A stretch of 40,773 bases of DNA from positions 1 through 40,773 of the forward strand of contig QHVA01000109.1 in assembly GCA_003223425.1 (NCBI GenBank), given 5' to 3'. A program made the translations under genes and the position numbers. Source of the stretch: Gemmatimonadota bacterium. Lineage in GTDB: Bacteria; Gemmatimonadota; Gemmatimonadetes; Gemmatimonadales; Gemmatimonadaceae. The notes beneath the pieces are model-generated. The model made no database searches, had not been told where the DNA came from, and worked only from the letters and a program-made list of their open reading frames with translations. Positions 24,544-32,146 of the stretch are shown here, piece after piece (position 1 is the first letter of the stretch; each line of letters begins with the position of its first letter).

Positions 24544-27500
24544 ATGACCGAACGGCACATCGAATCACCCTATCTCCAAGCATTAGAGCGCCGAGTGCTG
24601 GTTTACGACGGCGCGATGGGGACGAACATCCAGCGGCAGAACCTTTCGGCCGAGGATTTCGGCGGAAAGGCGCTGGAAGGGTGCAACGATCATCTCGTTT
24701 TGACGCGTCCGGACGTCATCCAGGGCATCCACGAATCGTTTCTCGCCGTGGGCTGTGATGTGGTGGAGACGTGCACGTTCCAGTCGACTCCACGTCGTCT
24801 CAAAGAGTGGGGTCTGGGCGACAAAGTTCGCGACATCAATGTTGCTGCGGCGCAACTCGCCCGCGCCGCCTGCAAAAAGTTCGAGACGCCGGACCGGCCG
24901 CGCTTCGTGGCGGCATCGATGGGCCCAACTGGAATGCTGCCCTCCAGCTCCGATCCGGTGCTCTCGAAGATCTCGTACGACGAGCTCGCCGCGAACTACT
25001 ACGAACAGGCGAAGTATCTGGTCGAAGGCAGCGTCGATCTTCTGCTGATCGAGACTTCGCAGGACATCCTCGAGGTCAAAGCGGCGGTCGCGGGAATCGA
25101 GAAGCTGTTCGCGGAGCTCGGTCGGCGGATTCCGATACAGACGCAGGTCACGCTCGACGTAAGTGGCCGCATGCTGCTCGGCACCGACATCGCGAGCGCG
25201 ATGACGACACTCGAAGCACTCAAGGTCGATGTAATCGGATTGAATTGCTCGACTGGCCCGGAGCACATGCGGGAGCCAGTGCGTTACCTGTCCGAGCACG
25301 CAACACTGCCGTTGTCGGTGATTCCGAACGCGGGCCTTCCACTCAATACCGGAGTCGGCGAGGCGGTTTATCCGCTGGAACCGGAGCCGATGGCGACGGC
25401 GCTCGCCGAGTTCGTAAAGGATTTCGGTGTCCGGATTGTGGGCGGGTGTTGCGGTACGACGCCCGCCCACCTTTCAGCCGTTGTCAGTGCCATACGCAGA
25501 GCAGAGCCGCAGGCGAAACCAGCGCATCCGAGCCACGTGCCGCGCGTCAGCTCCGCCATGCGCGCGATCACCCTGCACCAGGACCCGCCGCCCCTCCTGG
25601 TCGGCGAGCGAGTCAACTCGCAAGGGTCGCGAAAAGTGAAGCGACTGCTGTTGGCCGACGACTACGAGGGAATACTCGAGGTTGCGCGTGATCAGGTCGA
25701 TTCAGGTGCGCACGTGCTCGACGTCTGTGTTGCTCTCACGGAGCGCGCAGACGAAGCCGAGCAGATGTCGAAGGTGGTAAAGCTGCTGTCGATGAGCGTG
25801 GAGACGCCGCTGGTGATCGATTCCACCGAGGCAAACGTCATCGAAGCAGCGCTCGAGCACATCCCTGGTCGCGGCATCGTCAACTCCATCAACATGGAGA
25901 ACGGTCGCAAGCGGATCGACGCGGTCGTGCCTTTGGTGAAGAAACACGGAGCGGCGGTGATTGCGCTCACGATTGACGAGATCGGGATGGCCAAGACTCG
26001 CGAGCGGAAGCTCGAGGTCGCGAAAAAAATCTACGATATCGTGGTCGGGGAGTACGGATTGGCGCCGGAAGATCTGATCTACGACGCGCTGACGTTTACG
26101 CTCGCCACCGGCGACGCAGAGTGGATCGAGTCTGGAAAAGAAACGATCGAAGGCATTCGGCTGATCAAGCGCGAGCTGCCGGGCGTTTCTACCATACTCG
26201 GCGTCTCAAACGTGAGCTTTGGTCTGACACCTGATGCACGCGGCGTTCTCAACTCGGTATTCCTGCATCATTGTGTCCAGGCAGGACTCGACGCCGCGAT
26301 CGTAAACCCAGCGCATATCCGGCCGTACGCTGAGATCTCGTCGCAGGAACGTGAGCTCGCGGACGATCTTGTGTTCAACAAAAGGCCGGAGGCGTTGCAG
26401 CGCTTCATCGAGTACTTCGCGAGCACGGGCGAGGCTGCGTCGGCGGCACAGGTGGAGAAAGAAGATCCGACTGCCGGCATGACTGCCGAGCAGAAAATTC
26501 ACTGGATGATCCTGCATCGAAAGAAAGAAGGAATCGAAGAGCAGCTGGATGCGGCAGGGGTTCGCAAGGATCCGGTGCGCGTGCTCAACGACGTGCTGTT
26601 ACCGGCGATGAAAGAAGTCGGCGACAAGTTCGGTGCCGGAGAGCTGATTCTCCCGTTCGTTCTCCAGTCCGCCGAGGTGATGAAGAAAGCCGTAAGGCAT
26701 CTCGAGCAATTCCTCGAGAAGGCGGAAGGCTTCACCAAGGGCAAAGTCGTACTGGCTACCGTCTACGGTGACGTGCACGACATCGGCAAATCGCTCGTCA
26801 ACACGATTCTTTCCAACAACGGCTACACCGTCTTCGACCTCGGCAAGCAGGTACCCGTGAACGCGATTCTCGACAAGGCGGTCGAGGTGAGCGCCGACGC
26901 GATTGGCCTTAGCGCGCTGCTGGTTTCGACGTCGAAGCAGATGCCGCTTTGCGTGCAGGAGCTCGACAAGCGCGGCATGCAGATCCCCGTTCTGATCGGA
27001 GGCGCGGCAATCAATCGTCGCTTCGGTCGCCGAGCGTTGTTCGTGGAGGGCGAGCGTGCGTACGAATCGGGCGTGTTCTACTGCAAGGACGCGTTCGAGG
27101 GACTCGAGACGATGGACGTGCTCCAGGATCCGCAGGAGCGCGACAAATTCGTGGTCAGGAATCTCGAGGAAGCGCGAAGCGACGTCTTCCTCCATACCAC
27201 CGTTGGGAAGGATATCGCGGTGGGGGATGCCGCCGGCGCGCGAAGCGACGTCGCGTCCGATAATCGAGTGCCATCACCGCCGTTCTGGGGGACCCGGGTC
27301 ATTCGCGATGTTCCGCTCGACGAAGTCTTCGATCTGCTCGATCTCGACGAACTGTATCGACTGCAGTGGGGCGCGCGCGGCTCCGGTGATCAATACAAAT
27401 CGACCATTAAGATTGAATTCGAGCCCACGCTCGAGCGGTTGAAGAAAGACGCAAAAAAGAATGGCTGGATCAAACCGCAAGTGGTCTACGGTTACTTCCC

Positions 27501-28077
27501 CGCTCAATCGCAGGGCAACGACGTCATCATTTACGATCCAGCGGCGTACTCGAGCGATGGCGGCTCGCTGCGCGAGATCGCGCGATTTCATTTTCCGCGT
27601 ATGGTCGGCCGGGAGCGCCTCTGTCTCGCCGATTACGTGCGAAGCGTCGATTCAGGAGACGTCGACGTCGTGCCACTGCAGGTCGTCACGGTCGGCAACG
27701 AAGCGACCAGGAGATTCGAGCAGCTGCAGGCAAAGAACGAGTACACCGAAGCGTTCTACTCTCACGGACTCTCCGTTGAAGCCGCCGAAGCTGTCGCGGA
27801 GTGGACGCATCGGCGCATCAGAAAGGAGCTCGAAGTCGAGAGCGGCAAGCGTTATTCATGGGGCTACGGTGCGTGTCCCGATCTGGATGATCACGTCACC
27901 GTCTTCAAGCTTCTTCCCGCCAGGGAAGCGCTGGGCATGGAGCTCACCGAGGCATTTCAGCTATTGCCCGAGCAATCGACTGCAGCAGTGATCATCCATC
28001 ACCCGGACGCGAAGTATTACGCCGTCCGCGGCACGAGCTCCGGCGTTTCCAGTCAAGCGGAGGCTGCCGTTGCCTGA
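24544..28077 (+). CDS. metH: Cobalamin-dependent methionine synthase
   Basis: 1177 residues with all four MetH modules. The homocysteine domain (1-330) has zinc ligands Cys235 (GLNCSTGPEHM) and the Cys pair 302-303 (GGCCGTTP). The pterin-binding domain (about 345-620) has LLVGERVNSQGSRK and DVCVALTERADE. The cobalamin domain (about 640-880) has DVHDIGKSLVN with axial His745, then SALLVST and IGGAAINRRF. The C-terminal reactivation domain binds SAM (RYSWGYGACPDLDDH from Arg1103; GMELTEAFQLLPEQS). It transfers the methyl group of 5-methyltetrahydrofolate to homocysteine via cob(I)alamin in the cytoplasm. It is the first gene after the SAM-II riboswitch, and its end overlaps the next gene by eight bases. 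The ribosome site before the ATG is weak. Confidence 0.97.
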   Translation: MTERHIESPYLQALERRVLVYDGAMGTNIQRQNLSAEDFGGKALEGCNDHLVLTRPDVIQGIHESFLAVGCDVVETCTFQSTPRRLKEWGLGDKVRDINVAAAQLARAACKKFETPDRPRFVAASMGPTGMLPSSSDPVLSKISYDELAANYYEQAKYLVEGSVDLLLIETSQDILEVKAAVAGIEKLFAELGRRIPIQTQVTLDVSGRMLLGTDIASAMTTLEALKVDVIGLNCSTGPEHMREPVRYLSEHATLPLSVIPNAGLPLNTGVGEAVYPLEPEPMATALAEFVKDFGVRIVGGCCGTTPAHLSAVVSAIRRAEPQAKPAHPSHVPRVSSAMRAITLHQDPPPLLVGERVNSQGSRKVKRLLLADDYEGILEVARDQVDSGAHVLDVCVALTERADEAEQMSKVVKLLSMSVETPLVIDSTEANVIEAALEHIPGRGIVNSINMENGRKRIDAVVPLVKKHGAAVIALTIDEIGMAKTRERKLEVAKKIYDIVVGEYGLAPEDLIYDALTFTLATGDAEWIESGKETIEGIRLIKRELPGVSTILGVSNVSFGLTPDARGVLNSVFLHHCVQAGLDAAIVNPAHIRPYAEISSQERELADDLVFNKRPEALQRFIEYFASTGEAASAAQVEKEDPTAGMTAEQKIHWMILHRKKEGIEEQLDAAGVRKDPVRVLNDVLLPAMKEVGDKFGAGELILPFVLQSAEVMKKAVRHLEQFLEKAEGFTKGKVVLATVYGDVHDIGKSLVNTILSNNGYTVFDLGKQVPVNAILDKAVEVSADAIGLSALLVSTSKQMPLCVQELDKRGMQIPVLIGGAAINRRFGRRALFVEGERAYESGVFYCKDAFEGLETMDVLQDPQERDKFVVRNLEEARSDVFLHTTVGKDIAVGDAAGARSDVASDNRVPSPPFWGTRVIRDVPLDEVFDLLDLDELYRLQWGARGSGDQYKSTIKIEFEPTLERLKKDAKKNGWIKPQVVYGYFPAQSQGNDVIIYDPAAYSSDGGSLREIARFHFPRMVGRERLCLADYVRSVDSGDVDVVPLQVVTVGNEATRRFEQLQAKNEYTEAFYSHGLSVEAAEAVAEWTHRRIRKELEVESGKRYSWGYGACPDLDDHVTVFKLLPAREALGMELTEAFQLLPEQSTAAVIIHHPDAKYYAVRGTSSGVSSQAEAAVA

Positions 28078-29965
28078 AAACCCGCTAATCACTCGGCTAC
28101 TCGACCCGCAGCAGGTCATCGTCTTCGATGGCGCGATGGGCACAATGCTCTACAACAAGGGTGTGTTCATCAATCAGTGCTATGACGAGCTGAACCTTCG
28201 GGCGCCCGATCTCGTGCGCGACGTTCACAAGGCGTACAGAAAAGCAGGGGCCGAGGTTCTCGAGACAAACAGCTTCGGCGCGAACCGGATCAAGCTCGAG
28301 CAATACGGGCTCGCAGCACAAGTCGCGGAAATCAATCGCGCGGCGGCGAAAATCGCGCGCGAAGTCGCCGAAGACGATTTGCTTGTCGCGGGCGCAGTTG
28401 GTCCGCTCGGCATTCGTCTCGAGCCATTCGGACCCACCAGCCTCGAGGAAGCGCGAGCGGTGTTTCGCGAGCAGCTCCAGGCACTGAAGGACGGCGGCTG
28501 CGATCTGTTCATACTCGAGACGTTCGCCGATCTTCACGAGATCGAACAAGGAATTCTCGCGGCACGCGAGGTGGATCCGAACATTCCTGTCATTGCACAG
28601 ATGACGATCGGCTCGGATTGTCACACCCCCTACGGCGTAACGGTAGAGGATCTCGCTCAGTCGATCGACGCTTTCGGTGCCGACGTGGTGGGCCTGAATT
28701 GTTCGGTTGGTCCGCAGATCATCCTCGATGCGATCGAGAAGATGGCCCCGGTAACTCGACGCAAGCTGAGCGCGCAGCCAAACGCTGGCATGCCACGAGA
28801 TGTCAGCGGGCGCAGTATGTACATGGCGAGTCCCGAGTACATGGCGACGTACGCGCACCATCTCGTTCAGGCCGGTGCAAAAATCGTCGGCGGCTGCTGT
28901 GGAACTACACCCGACCACATCGCGGCGATGGTAGAGGGAGTGCGCCCGCTGTCACCGCGTCAGGCGCGCGTTGCAATGAAGGAACGTCGACAGACGCACC
29001 CCGATCTCCCGCCCGAGGATCCGGGTGTCGAGCCGGTCCCGTTGGCCGAGCGCTCCAAATGGGGGCGCAAGATCGCAGAGGGAGAGTTCGTTACGTCGGT
29101 AGAGATCGTTCCACCCCGAGGTGTCGATGCGACAAAGATGCTGCGCGACACCGCGGCACTACGCGACGCGGGCGTCGATGCCGTGAATGTGCCCGACGGT
29201 CCTCGCGCGCAGAGCAGAATGGGTGCGCTCCTCACCAGCGTGCTGATCGAGCAGCAGGTCGGAATCGAGACTGTGATCCACTACTGCTGCCGAGACAGAA
29301 ATCTTCTGGGAATGCTGAGCGACCTTCTGGGTGCAGCAGCGGTCGGTCTTCGCAACATGCTTCTCATCACCGGCGATCCGCCAAAGATGGGGCCGTACCC
29401 GAACGCGACCGCCGTGTTCGACATCGATGCGATCGGGCTCACCAACCTCGTTAGTAACCTGAATCGGGGATTGGATCCGGGCGGCAACGCGATCGGCCAG
29501 CCGACTAAGTTCACGATTGGCGTCGGCGTGAATCCGGCCGCGATTGATCCGGGGCAGGAACTCAAACGCTTCGAGTGGAAGGTGGAGGCGGGGGCAGAGT
29601 ACGCGATCACACAGCCGGTGTTCGATGTGATGCAGCTCGAGAAATTCCTCTCGACGATCGAGCACGTACGGATCCCCATCGTCGCGGGGATCTGGCCGCT
29701 GGTCTCGTTGCGCAACGCGGAATTCCTGGCGAATGAGGTACCGGGCGTGGTCGTGCCCCCGCGGATCATCGAGCGCATGCGCGTTGCCAGTGCAAAATCC
29801 AAGGAGGACGGCGTGGCGGAAGGAATTTCGATCGCCCGTGAGATGCTCGAGCGCGTTCGTCCGTACGTGCAGGGAGTGCAGGTTTCAGCGCCGTTCGGAA
29901 AAGTCGAGCTCGCGCTCGAAGTCTTCCGCGATACTCTGGTGCCCACGGAAGCAAGGACAGCGTAG
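28070..29965 (+). CDS. Homocysteine S-methyltransferase / methylenetetrahydrofolate reductase fusion
   Basis: 631 residues. The N-terminal half (about 1-300) is a zinc homocysteine methyltransferase (FDGAMGTMLYNKG, ETNSFGANRIKLEQYG, GLNCSVGPQ, GGCCGTTPDH). The C-terminal half (about 325-620) is a MetF-type FAD reductase (FVTSVEIVPPRGVDA, LLITGDPPKMGPYPNA, FTIGVGVNP, AEYAITQPVFD, PIVAGIWPLVSLRNAEF). This is the YitJ-type arrangement known from Firmicutes. The reductase makes 5-methyltetrahydrofolate for MetH; the methyl donor of the first half is not told by sequence. The start is TTG at 28070, inside the end of metH, with GGAGG at 28059-28063 well placed. It shares the riboswitch-controlled transcript. 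Confidence 0.93.
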   Translation: MPENPLITRLLDPQQVIVFDGAMGTMLYNKGVFINQCYDELNLRAPDLVRDVHKAYRKAGAEVLETNSFGANRIKLEQYGLAAQVAEINRAAAKIAREVAEDDLLVAGAVGPLGIRLEPFGPTSLEEARAVFREQLQALKDGGCDLFILETFADLHEIEQGILAAREVDPNIPVIAQMTIGSDCHTPYGVTVEDLAQSIDAFGADVVGLNCSVGPQIILDAIEKMAPVTRRKLSAQPNAGMPRDVSGRSMYMASPEYMATYAHHLVQAGAKIVGGCCGTTPDHIAAMVEGVRPLSPRQARVAMKERRQTHPDLPPEDPGVEPVPLAERSKWGRKIAEGEFVTSVEIVPPRGVDATKMLRDTAALRDAGVDAVNVPDGPRAQSRMGALLTSVLIEQQVGIETVIHYCCRDRNLLGMLSDLLGAAAVGLRNMLLITGDPPKMGPYPNATAVFDIDAIGLTNLVSNLNRGLDPGGNAIGQPTKFTIGVGVNPAAIDPGQELKRFEWKVEAGAEYAITQPVFDVMQLEKFLSTIEHVRIPIVAGIWPLVSLRNAEFLANEVPGVVVPPRIIERMRVASAKSKEDGVAEGISIAREMLERVRPYVQGVQVSAPFGKVELALEVFRDTLVPTEARTA

Positions 29966-30507
29966 TGTCGATCGCTGAAATTTTCGTCGCGCGCTCCCGC
30001 TACTGGTTGACGAAGGAGTATCCGATCAAGCTTCGCCACTGTCTGAACGCGCTGCCGCGAGGCGCGGTGTGGGCGCGGCCAAACCAGGACTCCAATAGCG
30101 TCGGCAACCTATTGATTCATCTCACCGGCAACGTCACCGAGTGGATTCTGGGCGGCGTTGGCGGACGAAGCTACAAGCGGTATCGCGCCGGCGAATTTGC
30201 ACAGAGGGATGGCGCGGACGCCTCGAAGCTCATGGACGATCTCGAGGGGGTCCTGCGTGAGGCCGATCGGGTTCTCGCGGGATTAACGGAAAAGGACCTC
30301 GAGCGATCGGTCGTGATTCAGGAGCGAGACACGAATGTGCTGGGCGCGATCTATCACGTCGTTGAGCATTTCGCGATGCACACGGGTCAGATCGTGTTTC
30401 TCACCAAGCTTTACGCCCCGGGAAGGATTCAGTTTTACGAAGAAGCCGGCGGGGTGGCGCGCCCCACCTGGCATCGCGGCACTGCTCTGGACGAGGCGCC
30501 GCACTAG
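29965..30507 (+). CDS. DinB-like (DUF1572) protein
   Basis: 180 residues, a four-helix bundle of the DinB/YfiT superfamily. The putative metal-binding histidines are in NLLIHLTGNVTEW and in YHVVEHFAMHTGQI. RPNQDSNSVGNLL and the closing FYEEAGG are typical of the DUF1572 branch. These proteins are thought to be metal-dependent transferases, some thiol-linked (bacillithiol, mycothiol), but this branch is uncharacterised. The GTG start shares its G with the last base of the preceding TAG, so it is probably translated from the methionine transcript. A link to sulfur metabolism is possible but inferred only from position. Confidence 0.85.
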   Translation: MSIAEIFVARSRYWLTKEYPIKLRHCLNALPRGAVWARPNQDSNSVGNLLIHLTGNVTEWILGGVGGRSYKRYRAGEFAQRDGADASKLMDDLEGVLREADRVLAGLTEKDLERSVVIQERDTNVLGAIYHVVEHFAMHTGQIVFLTKLYAPGRIQFYEEAGGVARPTWHRGTALDEAPH

Positions 30508-30540
30508 TCACCCGGTGGTTGCGCCGCCATTTTCCAGATT

Positions 30541-30915
30541 GTGAAGGGAATTCTGATCGTCGATCACGGTTCGCGCAAAGACGAGGCGAATGAGATGCTC
30601 CCGCAGATGGCGGAGCTCATTCAGCGGCTGGCGGGTGAAGGTGTCGTCGTGCGCCATGCCCACATGGAGCTCTCCGATCCAGATATCGCCGAGGGTTTTG
30701 CCGACTGCGTGAGCGCAGGAGCAACGGAGGTAATTGTTTTTCCTTACATGCTTTCCCCCGGCCGCCATTCCACATCCGATATCCCGCGCATGGTCGCTGC
30801 AGTCGCTCGTTCGTTCCCGGGCATCGCCTTCAGTGTGACACCCGCGTTCGGCCTGCACGAAAGACTCGCGGAGGTCGTTCTCGAGCGAGCGGGAGTTGGC
30901 GTCAATGCCAACTGA
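30541..30915 (+). CDS. cbiX: CbiX-type single-domain chelatase-like protein
   Basis: 124 residues from a GTG start. The size and motifs are those of the short CbiX(S) class: GILIVDHGSRKDEAN with the catalytic His near position 9, VVRHAHMELSDPDIAEG, VIVFPYMLSPGRHSTSDIP with the second conserved His near 78, and VTPAFGLHERLAEV. Family members insert Co or Fe into sirohydrochlorin for cobalamin or siroheme. Finding it after the cobalamin-dependent metH is suggestive, but the rest of the cobalamin pathway is not in the window. Its end overlaps the acyl-CoA dehydrogenase start by eleven bases. Confidence 0.85.
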   Translation: MKGILIVDHGSRKDEANEMLPQMAELIQRLAGEGVVVRHAHMELSDPDIAEGFADCVSAGATEVIVFPYMLSPGRHSTSDIPRMVAAVARSFPGIAFSVTPAFGLHERLAEVVLERAGVGVNAN

Positions 30916-32077
30916 GACGACAGCCTCGCCATCGGGGGGAGCACTGACTCTCCTCTCCGAGGAGGAGATCATGTTCCGCGACGCGGTTGCGGCCTTCGCA
31001 GAGGAAGAGGTGCGGCCGCGTGTCGCGGAAATGGAGAAGGCGGGCAAAATCGATCCCGCGCTCCTTCCCAAGTATTTCGAGCTCGGACTGATGGGCATCG
31101 AGGTGCCGGATCAATACGGCGGCGCCGGCGGAACGCTTTTCATGGTGACACTCGCTGTCGAAGAGATCAGCAAGGTTGATGCGGCGGCAGCGATCGTCTG
31201 CGATGTCCAGAACACGCTCGTCAATTATCCGATCCTCCTATACGGCAGCGACGGACAGAAGTCGAAGTACTTGCCGATGCTCACCTCGGACGTCGTCGGG
31301 GCTTACGCACTCTCTGAGTCAGGCTCTGGCTCCGACGCATTCGGTCTCGCCACACGCGCGGAGAAGCGTGGTGACCGGTGGGTGCTGAATGGGCAAAAGC
31401 TATGGATCACCAACGGCGCTGAGGCAGGAGTGTTCGTAGTCTTCGCGAACGCGGATCCGTCGGCTGGTTATCGGGGCATCACCGCGTTCATCATCGAGCG
31501 CGACTTCAAGGGATTCAGGGTCGGCAAGAAGGAAGAAAAGCTGGGCATTCGCGCATCGAGCACGACCGAGCTGCTGCTCGACAACTGCGAAGTCCCCGAC
31601 GAGAATGTACTCGGACCCGTCGGCCAGGGTTACAAGATCGCGATCAACACGCTCAATGAGGGACGAATCGGCATCGGCGCGCAGATGATTGGCATCGCGC
31701 AAGGCGCGCTCGACGCGACGATCAAGTATCTCCAGGAGCGCAAGCAGTTTGGAAAACCGCTGGCTGAATTCCAGGCAATTCAGTTTCAGATTGCGCAGGC
31801 AGCGACCGATGTCGAGGCCGCACGCCTGATGGTTTACAACGCCGCGCGCCTCAAGGACGGCGGCAAGGACATCGTTCGCGAAGGAGCGATGGCCAAGCTC
31901 TTCTCCTCGCAGGTGTGTGAGCGCGTGACTTCATTGTGTGTCGAGTTGTTCGGCGGCTACGGCTACACCAGGGACTATCCCGTAGAGAAGTTTTACCGCG
32001 ATGCCAAGATCGGGACCATCTATGAGGGTACGTCCAATATGCAGTTGCAGACCATTGCTAAGGCGGTACTCAAGTAG
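30905..32077 (+). CDS. Acyl-CoA dehydrogenase, short/branched-chain type
   Basis: 390 residues from the ATG at 30905, nine bases after GGGAG; a TTG at 30896 is also in frame but less likely. It is an FAD flavoprotein that oxidises acyl-CoA to trans-2-enoyl-CoA and passes electrons to ETF. Motifs are the FAD/substrate segment YALSESGSGSDAFGL, KLWITNGAEAG, RIGIGAQMIGIAQGALD, RKQFGKPLAEFQAIQF, the helix ELFGGYGYTRDYPVEKFYRD and IYEGTSNMQLQ with the catalytic Glu. The stretch VDAAAAIVCDVQNTL points to the 2-methylbutyryl/short-branched-chain subgroup, hence branched amino-acid breakdown. The link to the preceding chelatase gene is only positional. Confidence 0.92.
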   Translation: MPTETTASPSGGALTLLSEEEIMFRDAVAAFAEEEVRPRVAEMEKAGKIDPALLPKYFELGLMGIEVPDQYGGAGGTLFMVTLAVEEISKVDAAAAIVCDVQNTLVNYPILLYGSDGQKSKYLPMLTSDVVGAYALSESGSGSDAFGLATRAEKRGDRWVLNGQKLWITNGAEAGVFVVFANADPSAGYRGITAFIIERDFKGFRVGKKEEKLGIRASSTTELLLDNCEVPDENVLGPVGQGYKIAINTLNEGRIGIGAQMIGIAQGALDATIKYLQERKQFGKPLAEFQAIQFQIAQAATDVEAARLMVYNAARLKDGGKDIVREGAMAKLFSSQVCERVTSLCVELFGGYGYTRDYPVEKFYRDAKIGTIYEGTSNMQLQTIAKAVLK

Positions 32078-32079
32078 AG

Positions 32080-32138
32080 AACTGCAAAGGAAGACTACCC
32101 GCTTGGGGCTTTGGGCGGGGCGGCTGGGGGCTGCGGGC
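32080..32138 (+). repeat. Dispersed intergenic repeat copy
   Basis: Begins AACTGCAAAGGAAGACTACC, continues CGCTTGGGGCTTTGGGCGGG, then CGGCTGGGGGCTGCGGGC. From GGGGCTTTGGG onward it is identical to the copy at 2013-2046. It starts three bases after the acyl-CoA dehydrogenase stop and ends just before the converging M61 peptidase stop. Confidence 0.85.
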
Positions 32139-32146
32139 TAAGGCCT

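Noticed and set aside
24583-25470. 295-codon minus-strand open frame opposite metH
   Set aside because: Shadow of a strongly conserved gene; composition is typical of antisense reading of GC-rich codons.
28070-29000. Assembly duplication of the metH 5' region
   Set aside because: The homocysteine methyltransferase half of the fusion is related to MetH but clearly diverged in sequence and continues into a MetF domain, so it is a true paralogous gene.
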